Origin: Owenia fusiformis
Taxonomy: Eukaryota; Annelida; Polychaeta; Sabellida; Oweniidae
Length of the DNA stretch: 64,000 bases
Assembly: GCA_903813345.2 (NCBI GenBank)
Contig: CAIIXF020000006.1
Span: forward strand, 35,192,436 to 35,256,435
Direction of reading: 5' to 3'
The notes beneath the pieces are model-generated. The model saw only the letters and a list, made by a program, of their open reading frames with translations, was not told the DNA's origin and made no database searches. Made by a program: the position numbers and the translations under genes. Below are positions 35,701-47,572 of the stretch, piece by piece. Position 1 is the stretch's first letter. Each line of letters begins with the position of its first letter.

Positions 35701-37286
35701 AAGGGAATGATGGGCTGAAGTTATTAATAAGACTGAAACTAACTTTTTTCACAATGCTAGAAAAGTACAGAACTATTACATGGTACCAGAGAGACATGCA
35801 AACATCTTTTATATAGGCTATCTCATGGTATGAGTACTTTTAATCTAAAACATATAAGATATAAGAATGTGACATAGATGTAAGGAAATGTTGTATTTGA
35901 AATATTTGACAGATTTGCCAACTTTCCTCAATTCCAATCAAGCACAATTTTGACAAATCTTCCAAAATCTAAAGTGTTTTTTCCGGAGTCTAATTTTACA
36001 TTTTTGCCACATTATTTGTGGTAAAACTGGATACAAACAATGTATATTGTAATTAAAATAGGAAGATAATCTTGAGAAGTATTTTGTAAAGTATTTTAAG
36101 GATATTTCTGATCTCACACTGGGGAGGAGTAGTCGCGATATCGCGAAAATTCCGAAGTCTAAAAATTTCCTGGTGAGAACCCTGATGTACATCTAAAAAA
36201 ACAATCTCCATCATCACTGAGCTTGCAGTGGAAGACTAGCTTCTCCACCTCATTCACCAGAGCATGATTCTTCTTTTCTCTGAGTCTCCTCCGTACCATT
36301 AAAATTCCCAATGATTGGCTCAAAGAGGGAGTGCGCCATAGGCCCCGGGAACATGACATTGATTGTATAAAAATAATCGAGCCGAAATTTGTATTTTAAA
36401 CTTCTATTATATGGCATAGAAGTGGCAATTACTATAAGTGATTATATTAAATGAAAATTCAGGAAAAAACATATACAGTTGGGGACATAAATAAATGACA
36501 GGTGGATTTGCTGAAGTGAGGATTTCCCATGTTAAAAATAAGAGAATTTACAAGAGGCCATAAATCAGTGGATGAGATTATACAAAATGTAAAATATACA
36601 AATTTTAAGGGATATGTATCTAGACAATATTGGAAATTATGGGCTTTCAGACCACCATAATTAGGAAATGGTGATCGAAAATCGACCTGTCATTTATTTT
36701 TGTCCCCAACTGTAGTTATATCGATATCAGTGTTTTCCTTTGAAATATGCTTTAATTTAAACAATAACAAAGAATTTTATCAGTGAAAATTAAAAATTAA
36801 TCTCAGATAACAAGTTTTGCGCAACATGCCTATATGCCAACACACAACATATACATGTAGTTCCCAATGGAGTGCACCACAACCTGGAACTGGGGTACGC
36901 CAATGGATATATGATATGTAGTAGACTATATGAAAGATATGCATGTTATGATGACAGCTTCAGAAGAAATGCAGCCTATCCCGTTTGGTATATTTTAAGA
37001 TAAAAGTAAATATTCGGCTTCAAGGTAACCTACATCGAAATAAATTAAAATTTATAATTGATTTTTAGAAATTTTAAATTGAAATATAGACCTATTTTAT
37101 GACTGTTTTTGAGACAGCTTTATGCAAAGAATTAAGCTCAAAGCTGAAATCACCATGGTCCAAGGCATACATAGGTATGTTCTGATAAAACATGCATATT
37201 TTGTAAATGCTACTCACGCTGATAGGTGCTTTTTTTTCATCTAAAGTTGCAACTACAACGTTGCCAAGACTGTCCAGCTCCATCAT
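29754..37286 (-). CDS. SNX17-like FERM-domain protein without a PX domain
   Basis: Nine exons on the minus strand, all GT-AG and phase-consistent: 37218-37286, 35463-35532, 34555-34656, 33981-34094, 33175-33216, 32861-32979, 31076-31208, 30812-30918 and 29754-29930. They give 310 residues plus TGA. The order resembles FERM F1 (residues about 20-60: KDGKCSAEEVFKKACKALG), F2 (about 80-165: LTIQKWCFDQAAEKSLL; ALHLVFIQAQNAIKKG; YVALCQNL) and an F3/PTB-like part (about 172-250: IKFTLLVGLKGLELC; WVAWPNIKSWF; HLLHFATNQAPYLL). The block L-Q-AI-G-EQ-L in F2 and the following YVALCQNL match SNX17/SNX31-type FERM domains that bind NPxY cargo. No PX domain is encoded upstream of MMELDS. The acidic tail is unique to me. 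Divergent from TMCO1, 201 bp apart. Family call by eye, moderate. Confidence 0.7.
29955..30437. mobile_element. MITE in the last intron of the FERM gene
   Basis: Terminal repeats CCGGAGTTTCTTGCAAATAG and the complement of CTGGAGTTTCTTGTGAATAG, both followed by GCCCATGG. TA on each side (29953-29954; 30438-30439). The interior repeats GGGCGTTTATT/AATAAACGCCC. It lies only about 25 bases from the acceptor of the last coding exon. Confidence 0.75.
31611..32854. repeat. Eleven tandem copies of the 3' edge of FERM exon 6, each with a donor site
   Basis: Period 112 (two copies 118). Each unit holds about 90 bases identical or nearly so to the 3' part of exon 6 (32861-32979; encoding ALCQNL to TQNIK), the donor, and about 20 bases of intron. 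ATTTAC or TTTTAC (GTAAAT/GTAAAA donors on the minus strand) starts at 31611, 31723, 31835, 31947, 32065, 32177, 32289, 32407, 32519, 32631 and 32743; the authentic one is at 32855. The copies lack the exon's acceptor (AG at 32980-32981) and its first bases, so they are not complete duplicate exons. Confidence 0.9.
33596..33806. mobile_element. 211-bp hAT-like MITE with a G/C-run hairpin
   Basis: Ends CAGGCCCGTAGCCAGG and CCTGGCTACGGGCCCG. A likely duplication TAGTG lies at 33591-33595 and 33807-33811. Inside the left end a G run and a C run form a strong hairpin (33609-33655). Related C-rich sequence lies at 35090-35160. Both are in introns of the FERM gene. Confidence 0.75.
34805..35029. mobile_element. 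Palindromic MITE in FERM intron 2
   Basis: Ends CACGGGGTACCAACTATACG and the complement of CCACAGGGGTACCAACTATA, flanked by TA. The arms run about 90 bases (through CGAAACCACTACGTCC) with a short loop, so almost the whole 225 bp folds back. Confidence 0.8.
36159..36359 (-). other. Unexplained GC-richer stretch in FERM intron 1
   Basis: A 66-codon open frame with VRRRLREKKNHALVNEVEK and FHCKLSDDGDC, less AT-rich than its surroundings. It is followed by CGCGATATCGCG. I do not recognise it. It could be the remnant of a coding fragment or part of a repeat; no splice sites or homology support it as an exon. Confidence 0.2.
36476..36712. mobile_element. 237-bp mariner-like MITE in FERM intron 1
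   Basis: Ends CAGTTGGGGACATAAATAAA and the complement of CAGTTGGGGACAAAAATAAA, both continuing into TGACAGGT, flanked by TA (36474-36475; 36713-36714). Confidence 0.85.
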
Positions 37287-37487
37287 TCACTCCGTATACA
37301 ATTTAATTAATAAACTTTTATGAAAGCCTTATAAAATTAACTAACTGCAATATAATGACTATTTAACATTACCAAATCTATAAAATCATATTTTATATTT
37401 TAATGATGTTTTATAACTGATTTAATATCTTGAATTATCTAAGCAAATCGTACGGCAGTAATTATTCAGCCCCAAACACCTGCAAAA
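37287..37487. promoter_or_regulatory. Shared intergenic promoter of the FERM gene and TMCO1
   Basis: Only 201 bases separate the divergent start codons (37286 minus, 37488 plus), so both 5' UTRs and core promoters must overlap here unless there are distal non-coding exons. The region is AT-rich with no CpG cluster. I assign no transcription-factor sites. Confidence 0.65.
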
Positions 37488-40400
37488 ATGTTATCGGATA
37501 CACTTTTAATCGTTTTTATCTCCATTTGCACTGCTCTTCTTGGAGAAGGTATGTAAAATTACATTTTTTCTAAAACATCTATGTATTATACATCATGACT
37601 TATGATATTATTACAATTGATCTTTGATTTGTGGAGAAAATGAGGATTCAAAATTTAAAAATTTTAAATCACACATTATCGCCCACATTTCATTTATTTG
37701 ACTCAAATTTTGACGATAACGTAGCTTAAGTGCTAAACTAAACATATATATTGAGGAAGCCAACATCACATTGCATCACATACAATTGTAACTTGTTCGT
37801 TTTGGACGTGTGTCCAACCATGGGAATTCAATAGATAACTTTTGAAAGCCCATGGTCTAGTCTATTTCCAATAGACCGAATATCCTGAGAATTCGGTCTA
37901 ATGATCTTCATTTGGCTCATGTTGGAAATTCCATGAAATTTTGTGCACATTAATTTCTCTTTCATTACAAGTTCTCTCAAGATGAAATTTTGTACATGTA
38001 TTACTTATGCCTTTATCTTAAACATTTCCTTAAATTATTAGCAATAGACGGCTACGGTTTGCTATAAAACAATAAATTGTTTCAACTCACCTGTTTTCAT
38101 TAGTTTAGTTTCAAAATGGCAATTCAACTAATGTCAAGGACGTTTGAGTTCACAAGATATAAACGAGATTTCCAAATGTTTAAACTCTGATGTTTAACCT
38201 CAAACAATTGTGACCAACTCTGAAACTCCGCCTCCTCATTATCATTCCGCCCCATTCACCGGATATGACGTAATCCAGAAACACGTTCGAATAGTGATAT
38301 GCACAGAAATTTGCATAAATGCATTTCCGGAACTATGCTCCGCCCATCAACGTGTGATTTGTTTACAAACATAATGACGTCACTAGTGAAATCTCGTATC
38401 GTGTTGCATACTGGGAATTGAGAATGACAAACATGGCGGTTATTGATATCAACCATAATCGTCTGAAAGTTTTATGAATATCTTCAGTTATAAGACAAAA
38501 CAAGTAAAAGTAAGAATGTAAGTGCTTTATTCAGTATTCATATTATCATTATACAATCTTTTATCAAAATTCATGAAACACCACATCTGGCAATATGTCG
38601 TCTCTAGTCTGAATATTTTCAACCAAATTTCAAAAAATATCAGACTAGAGGATATAGTCTAGCCCATTGTCCAACATATTTATAAGCCCTGGGAACATGT
38701 ATAAAAAAACTTGATTTTCGACGTACTGGGTTACTTTGTCATGGGCGTATCCCACTTCTGACACAAATGTTATGACCCAGGTATGCTTTCCGGCAGCTGT
38801 AGATGATTAACAAGCCAGATAGAGACATTTGACTTGTATGTATCCAACAGACCAAATACAACATTCGGTCTGTTATGATTGATATTCTTCGCATGAAAAT
38901 CTCGGCGATAATTTGTACACACAAATTTTTCATTTATTACAAGGATGTTCACCTTGAAAATTGGTGAATATGTTGAAGAGATGTTCATCTTAAACTAGAA
39001 GTAAAAATATTTGTATAAGGCAGGTACATGTACAAGTTGATAAAAATAATGAAATGTTCAGACTCACCAAAACTTCTGGATGTGTTCAATAAGTAGGTCG
39101 CGCAACCAATGTCAAGGACGTTTGAGTTCACGAGATCCAAACGAGATTTGCAAATTTTTGAACTTTGACTTTTAACTCCAAAAACATGACCACTTGATTA
39201 GCTCGGCCTTCTTCAAGAATATTCCTGCTCTATTTACTATAAATGATGAAAATCGATCTGGATATTATTAATAAATAACTAACAGCCAACACTGAATTAA
39301 GAGAATCATAATATGATATTTACAGAGACACCAATTGAATTTATAAATACGCTTCCGTAATGTTTCTCTTACAGCTTCACGAGTTATTAGACTGATTACA
39401 CTAGTTAAATCTCGTTTATCATGAGAAGTGGAATTGCCAAAATGGCTTGACCTTATCAATGCCTTCGCTGCAAGAAGCGTCTGTATATTTTATGAATATC
39501 TTCAGTAAGAGGACAATATACGTAAAAATAATATTTTAAGTTCTTTATAAAGTAATCATTTTATAATAATACAAACTTATTTGTAAAATTTATACAACAC
39601 CACATTTTACAATAGGTGATTTACAGTCTGAATTTATTCAGACGAAGGATACAGTCTAGACATACGGCTATATAGCTGAGCTGTAGTAGCAACAGGGTCG
39701 TTAAGAAGATTGTTTCATCTTTCGTTTCATCTTTTGAATTTTCAAAAATCAAACATGCGGACTACATGATAGGAAATTATAAGCCTTGATCAAAATAGCC
39801 ATGAGGTCAAAATAGCTTCAGGACAAAATAGCCCCATACATTGAAGTTCGATGAAGAACCCTTACCTCATCCATTAAAAGTAGGGCTAAAATGAATATTG
39901 TGTTTTTGTCAATTCCCATCATCCACTATACATTGCATTTTATAAATTGCATTTTTATGTCACCACCACCACCACAATGGTGACATATTGTTATAGTATC
40001 CAACTTTTTTGGATGGTGTTTGGTGTTCAGTGTTTGGCAGTTAGTGTTGGGCATTTGGTGTCTGTAACAAATGACAGGTGGTGTGACATTTTGCATGTTA
40101 ATACCTTGTTTATATTAGGGAGTGAAAACATATAAATTCTACATGGATTGATATGCATTGTCGAAGTCTTCCTGCAATGTCAGTTGATGGAGTTATATCT
40201 TGAGGGCAATCTACACTTACATGTATCGTCAGGTGGAACATCATTTATATTACACATATGACATCATTTATATTACACATATGACATGCAATACCATTAA
40301 TATTTATTTGTAGGGATGACATGGCTCCTTGTGTACAGAACAGAAAAATACCAGAAATTAAAAATGGAGGTTGAAAAACAGAGTAAAAAATGTAAGTACT

Positions 40401-42602
40401 GTAACAGAATAGTAGTAAATATGTGAAACATTGAAGAAGAAGAATAAATTGTCACAGTCAGTTGTATGTTCGTCTTGGACCATAAATAGTGTAGTTAAAG
40501 ACCGATTGTGCCTTTAATTAATTAAAGGACTAATCCGCCTTTTGTAATGAGATGGATATTTAGCTTCAAGAAATAAAAAAAATGCTCAATTCATCCAAGC
40601 ATTTTATCGCTTTCAGATTCTGTATTTTTTGTGTGCACATAAACTATCAAATGAGCAACATTGAACATACATGTACTGTACCTAATTATTGAGTTTCATC
40701 TTTTTTCAGTGGAGAAACAAAAAGAATCTGGTGGTGATAACCCCAATGATAAAGTAAAGAAAAAGAAAATAGGTAAAGTAATTAAAGTGTATAAATGAAT
40801 AAAGTATAGTTAGAGTAAGCCAACTTGGCATTAATTTAAGATATAGACTTAACAGAGTGCTAATGACAATATTCATTCTGCTCTCACTATTTCATTCAGT
40901 TATTAAACCCATGCAAATCAATGAACTAAATAACTTAAGCAAATTCTGTTCTTTCATGCATACTTGAACATGTACATGTATAACATGTATAATGCAAAGT
41001 TAAGATGACAAAAATGTTCATAAAATTGCTGAAATGTTCCGAAACAACCTGTGCTTATCATTTTATATTACATTTTGTAGAAAGACAGGAAGAGAGGCTC
41101 AAGGCCAACAACAGAGATCTTTCTCTCGTCAAGATGAAGTCTATGTTTGCGATTGGGTTTGCATTCACTGCTCTATTGGGCATGTTCAATTCTATGTAAG
41201 TTATGAAAGTTCTGATACAACTGTTCATTTAAAGTTTTAATTCATTAGCCCATATCAATCTGCCATTGGGTATGCTCTCAAAATTGACCTTTCTTTAGTA
41301 CCTGCTGTCCGAGACATGTTTTTGAAAAATAACCTTGAGCGAGTTGAATATTAAATTAAGTAGGATATCATTTGTAATGATTGATGGAAGATTTACAGTA
41401 AATATTGATATCTGCATAAATGAGCATAGCAAGGGAATTATGAAGTAAATTAAATTGGATTGGAATTGAATTAAATGCAGATGTAATGGCTTTCGACTGT
41501 TCTTTTTGAAATAAGAAAGTACTGTTTAGGGCTTTCAAAACACATGTACTGATTCCTATAATGTAGCACAAAAACACATGAAATGAGACATTCTATTTTG
41601 GTGTGACCTCTTTCATTTGATGTCAGAATCATCCCAAAATTACCATTTTACAGATAATGCATGTGTCAAGTTACAAGTTACATTTATTTGGTGAATATTT
41701 GCAGATTTGATGGCAGAGTGGTTGCAAAACTACCTTTTGTGCTGATCTCATGATTTGGTGAATATTTGCAGATTTGATGTCAGAGTGGTTGCTGAACTAC
41801 CTTTTGTGCTGATCTCATGATTTGGTGAATATTTGCAGATTTGATGGCAGAGTTGTTGCTAAACTACCCTTTGTGCCGATCTCATGGCTCCAGAACATCT
41901 CACACAGAAACCTATTGGGAGAAGACTACACTCACTGCAGCTTTATATTTCTCTACATTCTTTGCACAATGTCCATTAGACAGGTAAGGGTTGGTGTCCA
42001 AATGTGAACAGTTGTGACAAAGTAATTTTGTTGTCCTGAGGGGGTAAATGACATTGATGATTAGTGAAGAATGATGGTTTTTGAACAGTTAAAAATGAAA
42101 GGCATTAAATCAACATTTCGAAACTTCAAAATGAAATTATCAATTATGTATGATTTTCTGGAAAAATAATTGCTTGATTACAAAATTAACTGTTTTTTTT
42201 AAAAATTGAACATTAAACTGAAAAGATAAATGTATTCTTGTCTTCATTGTGCAGCAAAGGCCTTTTCGATGTTTTATGTAGCCCATAAAATGATTTTTAA
42301 TATCTATGCACAAGTATCACCATAAAGGGAAATATCTGAGTATTTTAAAACACGGCAAAACATTTAACAGTACAACTATTTGTAAAAAAAAAAACCTAAA
42401 TGTTCCAAACTTGGATCTAACACAAAGTAACAATGTTCATCATTATCTGCCCCCTCCTCACTTTCTATGAATCCTTATCAAAATCCAAATTACATTTATT
42501 CGATTCCAGAACATCCAGAAGATGCTTGGATTTGCTCCGTCCAGGGCTGCCAGCAAACAAGGAGGCGGATTATTTGGTGCTGCACCTCAACCACCTAAAT
42601 AG
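37488..42602 (+). CDS. TMCO1: TMCO1, ER calcium load-activated channel/translocon subunit
   Basis: Six exons: 37488-37548, 40314-40391, 40710-40772, 41081-41195, 41839-41983 and 42510-42602, giving 184 residues plus TAG, close to the vertebrate length. Segments: a first membrane helix (DTLLIVFISICTALLGEG), a basic coiled coil (YQKLKMEVEKQSKKLEKQKE; IERQEERLKANN), MKSMFAIGFAFTALLGMFNS, FDGRVVAKLPF, SHRNLLGEDYTHCSFIFLYI and QNIQKMLGFAPSRAA, all nearly identical to known TMCO1. The family belongs to the Oxa1/GET1/EMC3 group. It acts in the ER membrane as a calcium leak channel and as part of the multipass translocon. All junctions are GT-AG and in phase. Intron 4 ends with two extra decoy copies of the exon 5 start. 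Very sure of identity. Confidence 0.96.
37850..39670. repeat. Diverged direct duplication of about 980 bp in TMCO1 intron 1
   Basis: AATGTCAAGGACGTTTGAGT near 38128 recurs near 39108. Other blocks recur at the same offset (TTTTATGAATATCTTCAGT; ACACCACAT). The two halves, about 37850-38690 and 38830-39670, are clearly diverged. The rest of the intron (39670-40310) shows only a small ATGTCACC/GGTGACAT hairpin near 39957. Confidence 0.7.
41687..41838 (+). repeat. Two decoy copies of the TMCO1 exon 5 start with their acceptors (67-bp unit)
   Basis: The unit TTTGGTGAATATTTGCAG plus the first 46 bases of exon 5 occurs three times. AG acceptors end at 41704, 41771 and 41838; only the last leads into the full exon. 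Copies 1 and 2 read in the right phase (FDGRVVAKLPFV-like), then hit TGA at 41751-41753 and 41818-41820, where the unit joins the next copy. Confidence 0.93.
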
Positions 42603-42959
42603 ACCAGTCACAATTCAGGGATTTCAGATGAGATTTGTCAGATGGAATAAAACATTAAATACGAGAGACCTCAATAACAGAAGATAGGACCTTACTCAGT
42701 GCTGCCATCTTTGTCCTTAGAAACTTACAGTGACGTTGGAGTTTGTGTGATCTTGCAGAAATTTTTTCTTTTTCTTTTCAAAATGTAAATTTAATTCATT
42801 TTGGCATATTTTCAATGTAGCGTTGCCTTAGTGATACACAATACAATGACTTGTTTCTTTCTTCGTCCCATCCAATTTTTTTACTGTGGGATTGCTCATT
42901 CTTCTTCGCTTACCTCAAAAGCCCCATGTAGATTATATTATTCAGAGTAAACCGTAAGG

Positions 42960-42965
42960 AATAAA
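42960..42965 (+). terminator. Candidate polyadenylation signal of TMCO1
   Basis: AATAAA about 360 bases after the stop. Another AATAAA lies at 42656-42661, about 55 bases after the stop; either could be used. Confidence 0.4.
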
Positions 42966-43846
42966 ACTATTATATTGAAACTACTTGTTTCTTAGGTGAT
43001 TGAAAGAATAAGTGCATTTCTATAATAGCAGTGTCGGAAATATGATGTTGATCTATGGCATAATGATATTAGGATTGCACTTTGGGGAATTTCATGATGT
43101 TATGATCGTATTCTGTCTGCAATTCAACCTGCATTTATAATTTATTCATGTTTGTTTCCATGGTTTATCGATTTTAAACTAAAAGAAAAGTCATGTGTAT
43201 TTGAGATTGGTACGTACCTCTTAAATTCATGTGTATTTATTTCTGTAAAGCTACACAGGGATCAACCTAGCATTTAAGCAAGTGGGCAATGCAGCCATTT
43301 GAGATCTAAGAAATCGGATTGCATTCACCAAGTACAAACTCATTTGCACCTAGGAAATCATGAAAATTGCATATTAAAGTTTGAAATTCAAAGCTGTATT
43401 TTTACGATTATGAATTAATGCAAATTCTAATATGATACGTGATGTCACAATTGCTAGAACAATTGATTTACTGGTCTATATTGGAGTATGTATGATCGCT
43501 AAAATTCAGAAATTCAAAAATTTGTTTTTCTTGTGTGTTTATCATAATAGAATCGTAACAAAGACCTCTATTTCATGATTTATGGCAAATATATTACCTC
43601 AAATTTTACTCTGGCCATTGCCAAAGAACTCAATCGCTACAAATTTTGGTCTTTTAACAATGAACCGAATAAAATTTTCGGTCATATATTACGCCATAAA
43701 TCATAAAATCTCGGTCTTTATTCCTTAAATAATATACTAGCCATGTTGAACATATGTATTGAGGATGTCTGTAAGAATGTGAGAAGATTGCAATAAATTA
43801 TTTCAGTTTTAGCTTTATACTAAAATTACTAGTTTGAGTTATAAGT

Positions 43847-44358
43847 GGGCAGGTAAATGGCCATGTGATATCCCAATGCTGGATACTGAATGATATGTGG
43901 ATTTGGATATGGGCAGGTAAATGGCCATGTGATATCCCAATGCTGGATACTGAATGATATGTGGATTTGGATATGGGCAGGTAAATGGCCATGTGATATC
44001 CCAATGCTGAATAATGAATGAAATGTGGATTTGGATATGGGCAGGTAAATGGCCATGTGATATCCCAATGCTGGATACTGAATGATATGTGGATTTGGAT
44101 ATGGGCAGGTAAATGGCCATGTGATATCCCAATGCTGGATACTGAGTGATATGTGGATTTGGATATGGGCAGGTAAATGGCCATGTGATATCCCAATGCT
44201 GGATACTGAGTGATATGTGGATTTGGATATGGGCAGGTAAATGGCCATGTGATATCCCAATGCTGGATTACTGAGTGATATGTGGATTTGGATATGGGCA
44301 GGTAAATGGCCATGTGATATCCCAATGCTGAATAATGAATGATATGTGGATTTGGATA
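43847..44358. repeat. 64-bp tandem repeat, 8 copies
   Basis: Unit GGGCAGGTAAATGGCCATGT, GATATCCCAATGCTGGATAC, TGAATGATATGTGGATTTGG, ATAT. Starts at 43847, 43911 and 43975. Copies are almost identical. The unit has no stop in any minus-strand frame, which produces long spurious frames. Confidence 0.95.
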
Positions 44359-44586
44359 TATGTATTTATTACCTCGTTGTCAGTCATGTTTCCCATTCTA
44401 TGATTGTTTGAACATGCATAAAATGATGTGATATTTTCCTGAGATATTTATTATCCCACCAAACAAATTCATGGGGATATAGAGGAGCAATCCTTCCATT
44501 TGTTCATTTGTCTGGGCAATAACTCAATTATGCTTGACAGATTTGGTTCAAATTTTATAGGCTTATGCCTTATGGGTGTAAGACCT

Positions 44587-45589
44587 TACCCTTTGCATTC
44601 GTTTGACTTCACTTCTTAAAAGAGAGCTTCGTCTTCACTCTTTCAAACTAAAATAAACCTGTGAACTCACCGCGCCAATCAGTGTTCGTCGGCCAAATTT
44701 GACTGACGTTCTACAAGGGCCGATCAAAAAGTTTCTTACCGTTGGCTGTACATTTTATAATAAGACGAGTTGGATGCTCAAACTTTTACATGGGGCAGGG
44801 AAGTAAGTTTGCTTGAGACTGTCTGAGTTTCATTTAAATTGGTTCATTGGTAGTGACACAGAGTCAATTCATATTTTCAATGATTGAATTAGGTGGAGCA
44901 GCGTTTTTATATAAAAAATTGTGCTAAGCTGCAGTTTTGGAAATTTCAACAGACTGTAGTTTAATCATTTTTAATTAGTTCTTCTGCTAATATTCATTCT
45001 CATTCAAAATATTCAACCCCTGTTGCAATCCACTTCCTATATCTGTCCACTCGATCAAAAAACACATTTTAAAGGCCTTCGTATGAGAGGTTTGAAACGA
45101 TGTCGGTAAATTTCCAGAACCACAACTCAGCAGGTATTTTATATAAAATGCTGCTCCACCTTACTTTGTCATTGAAAATATGAATTGACTCTGTGTCACT
45201 ACCAATGAACCAATTTATATGAAACTCATACAGTCTCAAGCAAACTAACTATCCTGTATCATGTTAAAGTTTTAGTTTCCAACTCCTCTTATTATAAAAT
45301 TGAGAGCCAACGGTAAGAAACTTTTTGATCGGCCCTTGTATATATGGTCATTCCTTCTGATGTCATCGTTGAGACTGGAATTGACCAATGACATGCGCAT
45401 ATTTAATCAGAACGTATTTGGCATGTTTCTTCAAGCTCGCTGATTGGTGGAAAAAAGGTCAGCGCGTAGGTCAGAAGTGATGTACTACCCAAATTGTCAC
45501 CGGTACCCGTTGTGGGGACGGGTCTACTAAACTGTAATATGGTCTCTACTAGGCAGAGTGTAGTTTAACTAGACTCTGCACGCAGGGTA
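44587..45589. mobile_element. 1003-bp element of the TACCCT family, 9-bp target duplication
   Basis: Starts TACCCTTTGCATTCGTTTG and ends CTCTGCACGCAGGGTA. GTAAGACCT lies on both sides (44578-44586; 45590-45598). The two ends are the reverse of the 73-bp element at 22196-22268. It contains the mariner-like MITE 44714-45338; the rest has no clear frame. Confidence 0.85.
44714..45338. mobile_element. 625-bp mariner-like foldback MITE nested in the TACCCT element
   Basis: Ends CAAGGGCCGATCAAAAAGTT and its complement, flanked by TA (44712-44713; 45339-45340). Pairing extends inward about 170 bp (AGTGACACAGAGTCAATTCA). No transposase. Confidence 0.88.
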
Positions 45590-45599
45590 GTAAGACCTC

Positions 45600-47572
45600 T
45601 TCTCGAGAAGGAATTTTCAATATGGCCGCTCAATTCAATTTTATGATTTAAAAGAGCAGTTGCTTTTGTAATGATTAGTGCATCTTGAACAATCAATTTT
45701 TCATCATCAACCATCTTAAAATATATTTATTTTGATTGTTAAACTGAGTAATTAACTTTGAGTTACAGGTCTATTTTGATATATGAATATTCACGATTCA
45801 AAAATGAGAATAAAGCTGAAATGGTGGTTCTGTTTTTGTCTCTTTTTCCTTATAAAGAGCTATCTAGTAGCGCTATAGGGACAAGAAAGAACTAACAAAA
45901 TACCATATAAGGTCATAAGATAAGAAGATATATTACATTCGATAGAAATATATGTACAAGATTGTATTTAAAAAAGATTATTTTTTTCTTTAAAAGGACA
46001 ACAGAAATCAAATAATTCTTACAAATTGTTTTTAAAGTATTTCCAAAAAGAATACACTCAAGATTCTTGTTAATATTTCATCTAGAAAGATTTTTGTGAT
46101 TTATTAGTACAGATTGATATTTTGAAATATATATCACAATAATATAGTGAAATAATTAAACTTAGGTCTAATATTATAATTCATTTGTATTAATAAAAAT
46201 AAGTCAGACTGACACTGTAGAAAAGAATATTTCAAATCTCTACATTAGTATGTACAATATTAATATTAAAAACAGTAACATTATATGTGTAACATGTAAT
46301 TTTCTTAAAAAAGTCCTAGAATAAAGAATTTATATCTCATAAAAACTTATACTGAAAAAGTGATCTTCATACCTGCCAACCTTTGGAGAAAAATTCTCAG
46401 TAGATTTTTTAGTTTTGGAATAAGTTTTTGTCCAAAAATAAGTTTTTCCATTAGTTTTAAAAAAAGTTTTTATTCAGGTAACACATTTAAAACTTTTGTG
46501 GCAGTTTTACTTGTTATTCAAAATGACATTTTGAAGTATAGAATTCCACCTCTTAGTTGATTCTGGTTTTCAATATCATTAAGCAATGTCGGTCCTTTGT
46601 GTCAAATTATCTATTATATTTGATAACAAGTAGATAACAAGACACATGGAAGACGAGATATACGTTTATAAGTAAGTATGGTTATCAACCATTTCATTTT
46701 ATTTTGTTTCATTTTTTCAATTTATCTCTACGTTAGCAAGTTGCAAGTACACTGAAGTAAGTTTTATATACAAACATATTCAAAGGGTCTATTGTGATTG
46801 CTAATACTTATGAATATTGCATTGGGCTTAAATTCACTCAGTTTTTAGCCATACTGTAGCATATAAGCCTTGTGGGCTATCAGCATTGAATCCCATATTA
46901 GAATAATTTTATGCCTCATAGCCCCGATCTTTCAGTCCAGTTCAAATCAAGCTTGTGTATGCAATGAGCACTAGGCTTTTTGCTAGGCATGGCAGTCCTA
47001 TAAGTGGATATGTCCACATATATACTGATCCAACTTTCTCTTGCATCAATACAATGATACAACCCCCTCCTCCCTTATTCCGTCAGACACAAGATGTGAG
47101 TCAGGAAATTGACAGGGAGGGGAAAAGAACACACACACGAGATGTAAGACTTACTCCAGTAATCCTCCATGGTGCCCAATCTGAACTTTGGAACTCAATC
47201 AACTATTCTCTTCATAATATATACATGTACATGTAGTTATTTGAGTCCAATATATTCTATTATACAAGTTTATGAGTCAGGGATCTGACCCACTGAGTTA
47301 AGTGATTTGTTAAGCTTGTGTGAGGCTAATGTCCCTTGGAGTCATATTGGTCGTAAGCAATAATAAATCCGTGAAGAATATAATCCTTTAAAACAGCCTG
47401 AATATGAACAGTTAACTAACAGTCTGAATAAATGTATTTTTGTTCTTTTTTTCTCTGTACTAGTGAGTAGTAATGCTTCCATTGGAACTGACCTATCACA
47501 AGCCAGTTTGAATCACATGACCCTGAATCAACCAATCAAAATCAGTTTTTTATTCAGTCTCTAGACACAATC
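45600..47572. other. Intergenic region between the TMCO1 side and stomatin
   Basis: AT-rich sequence with no exon I can support. ATATGGCCGCTCAA near 45618 is an isolated copy of the ATGGCCGC word. The open frames at 46360-46560 and 46955-47236 lack family similarity and splice context. Confidence 0.5.

Noticed and set aside
43798-44325. 175-codon repetitive protein
   Set aside because: Open in several frames because the 64-bp unit lacks stops; no splice or start context.
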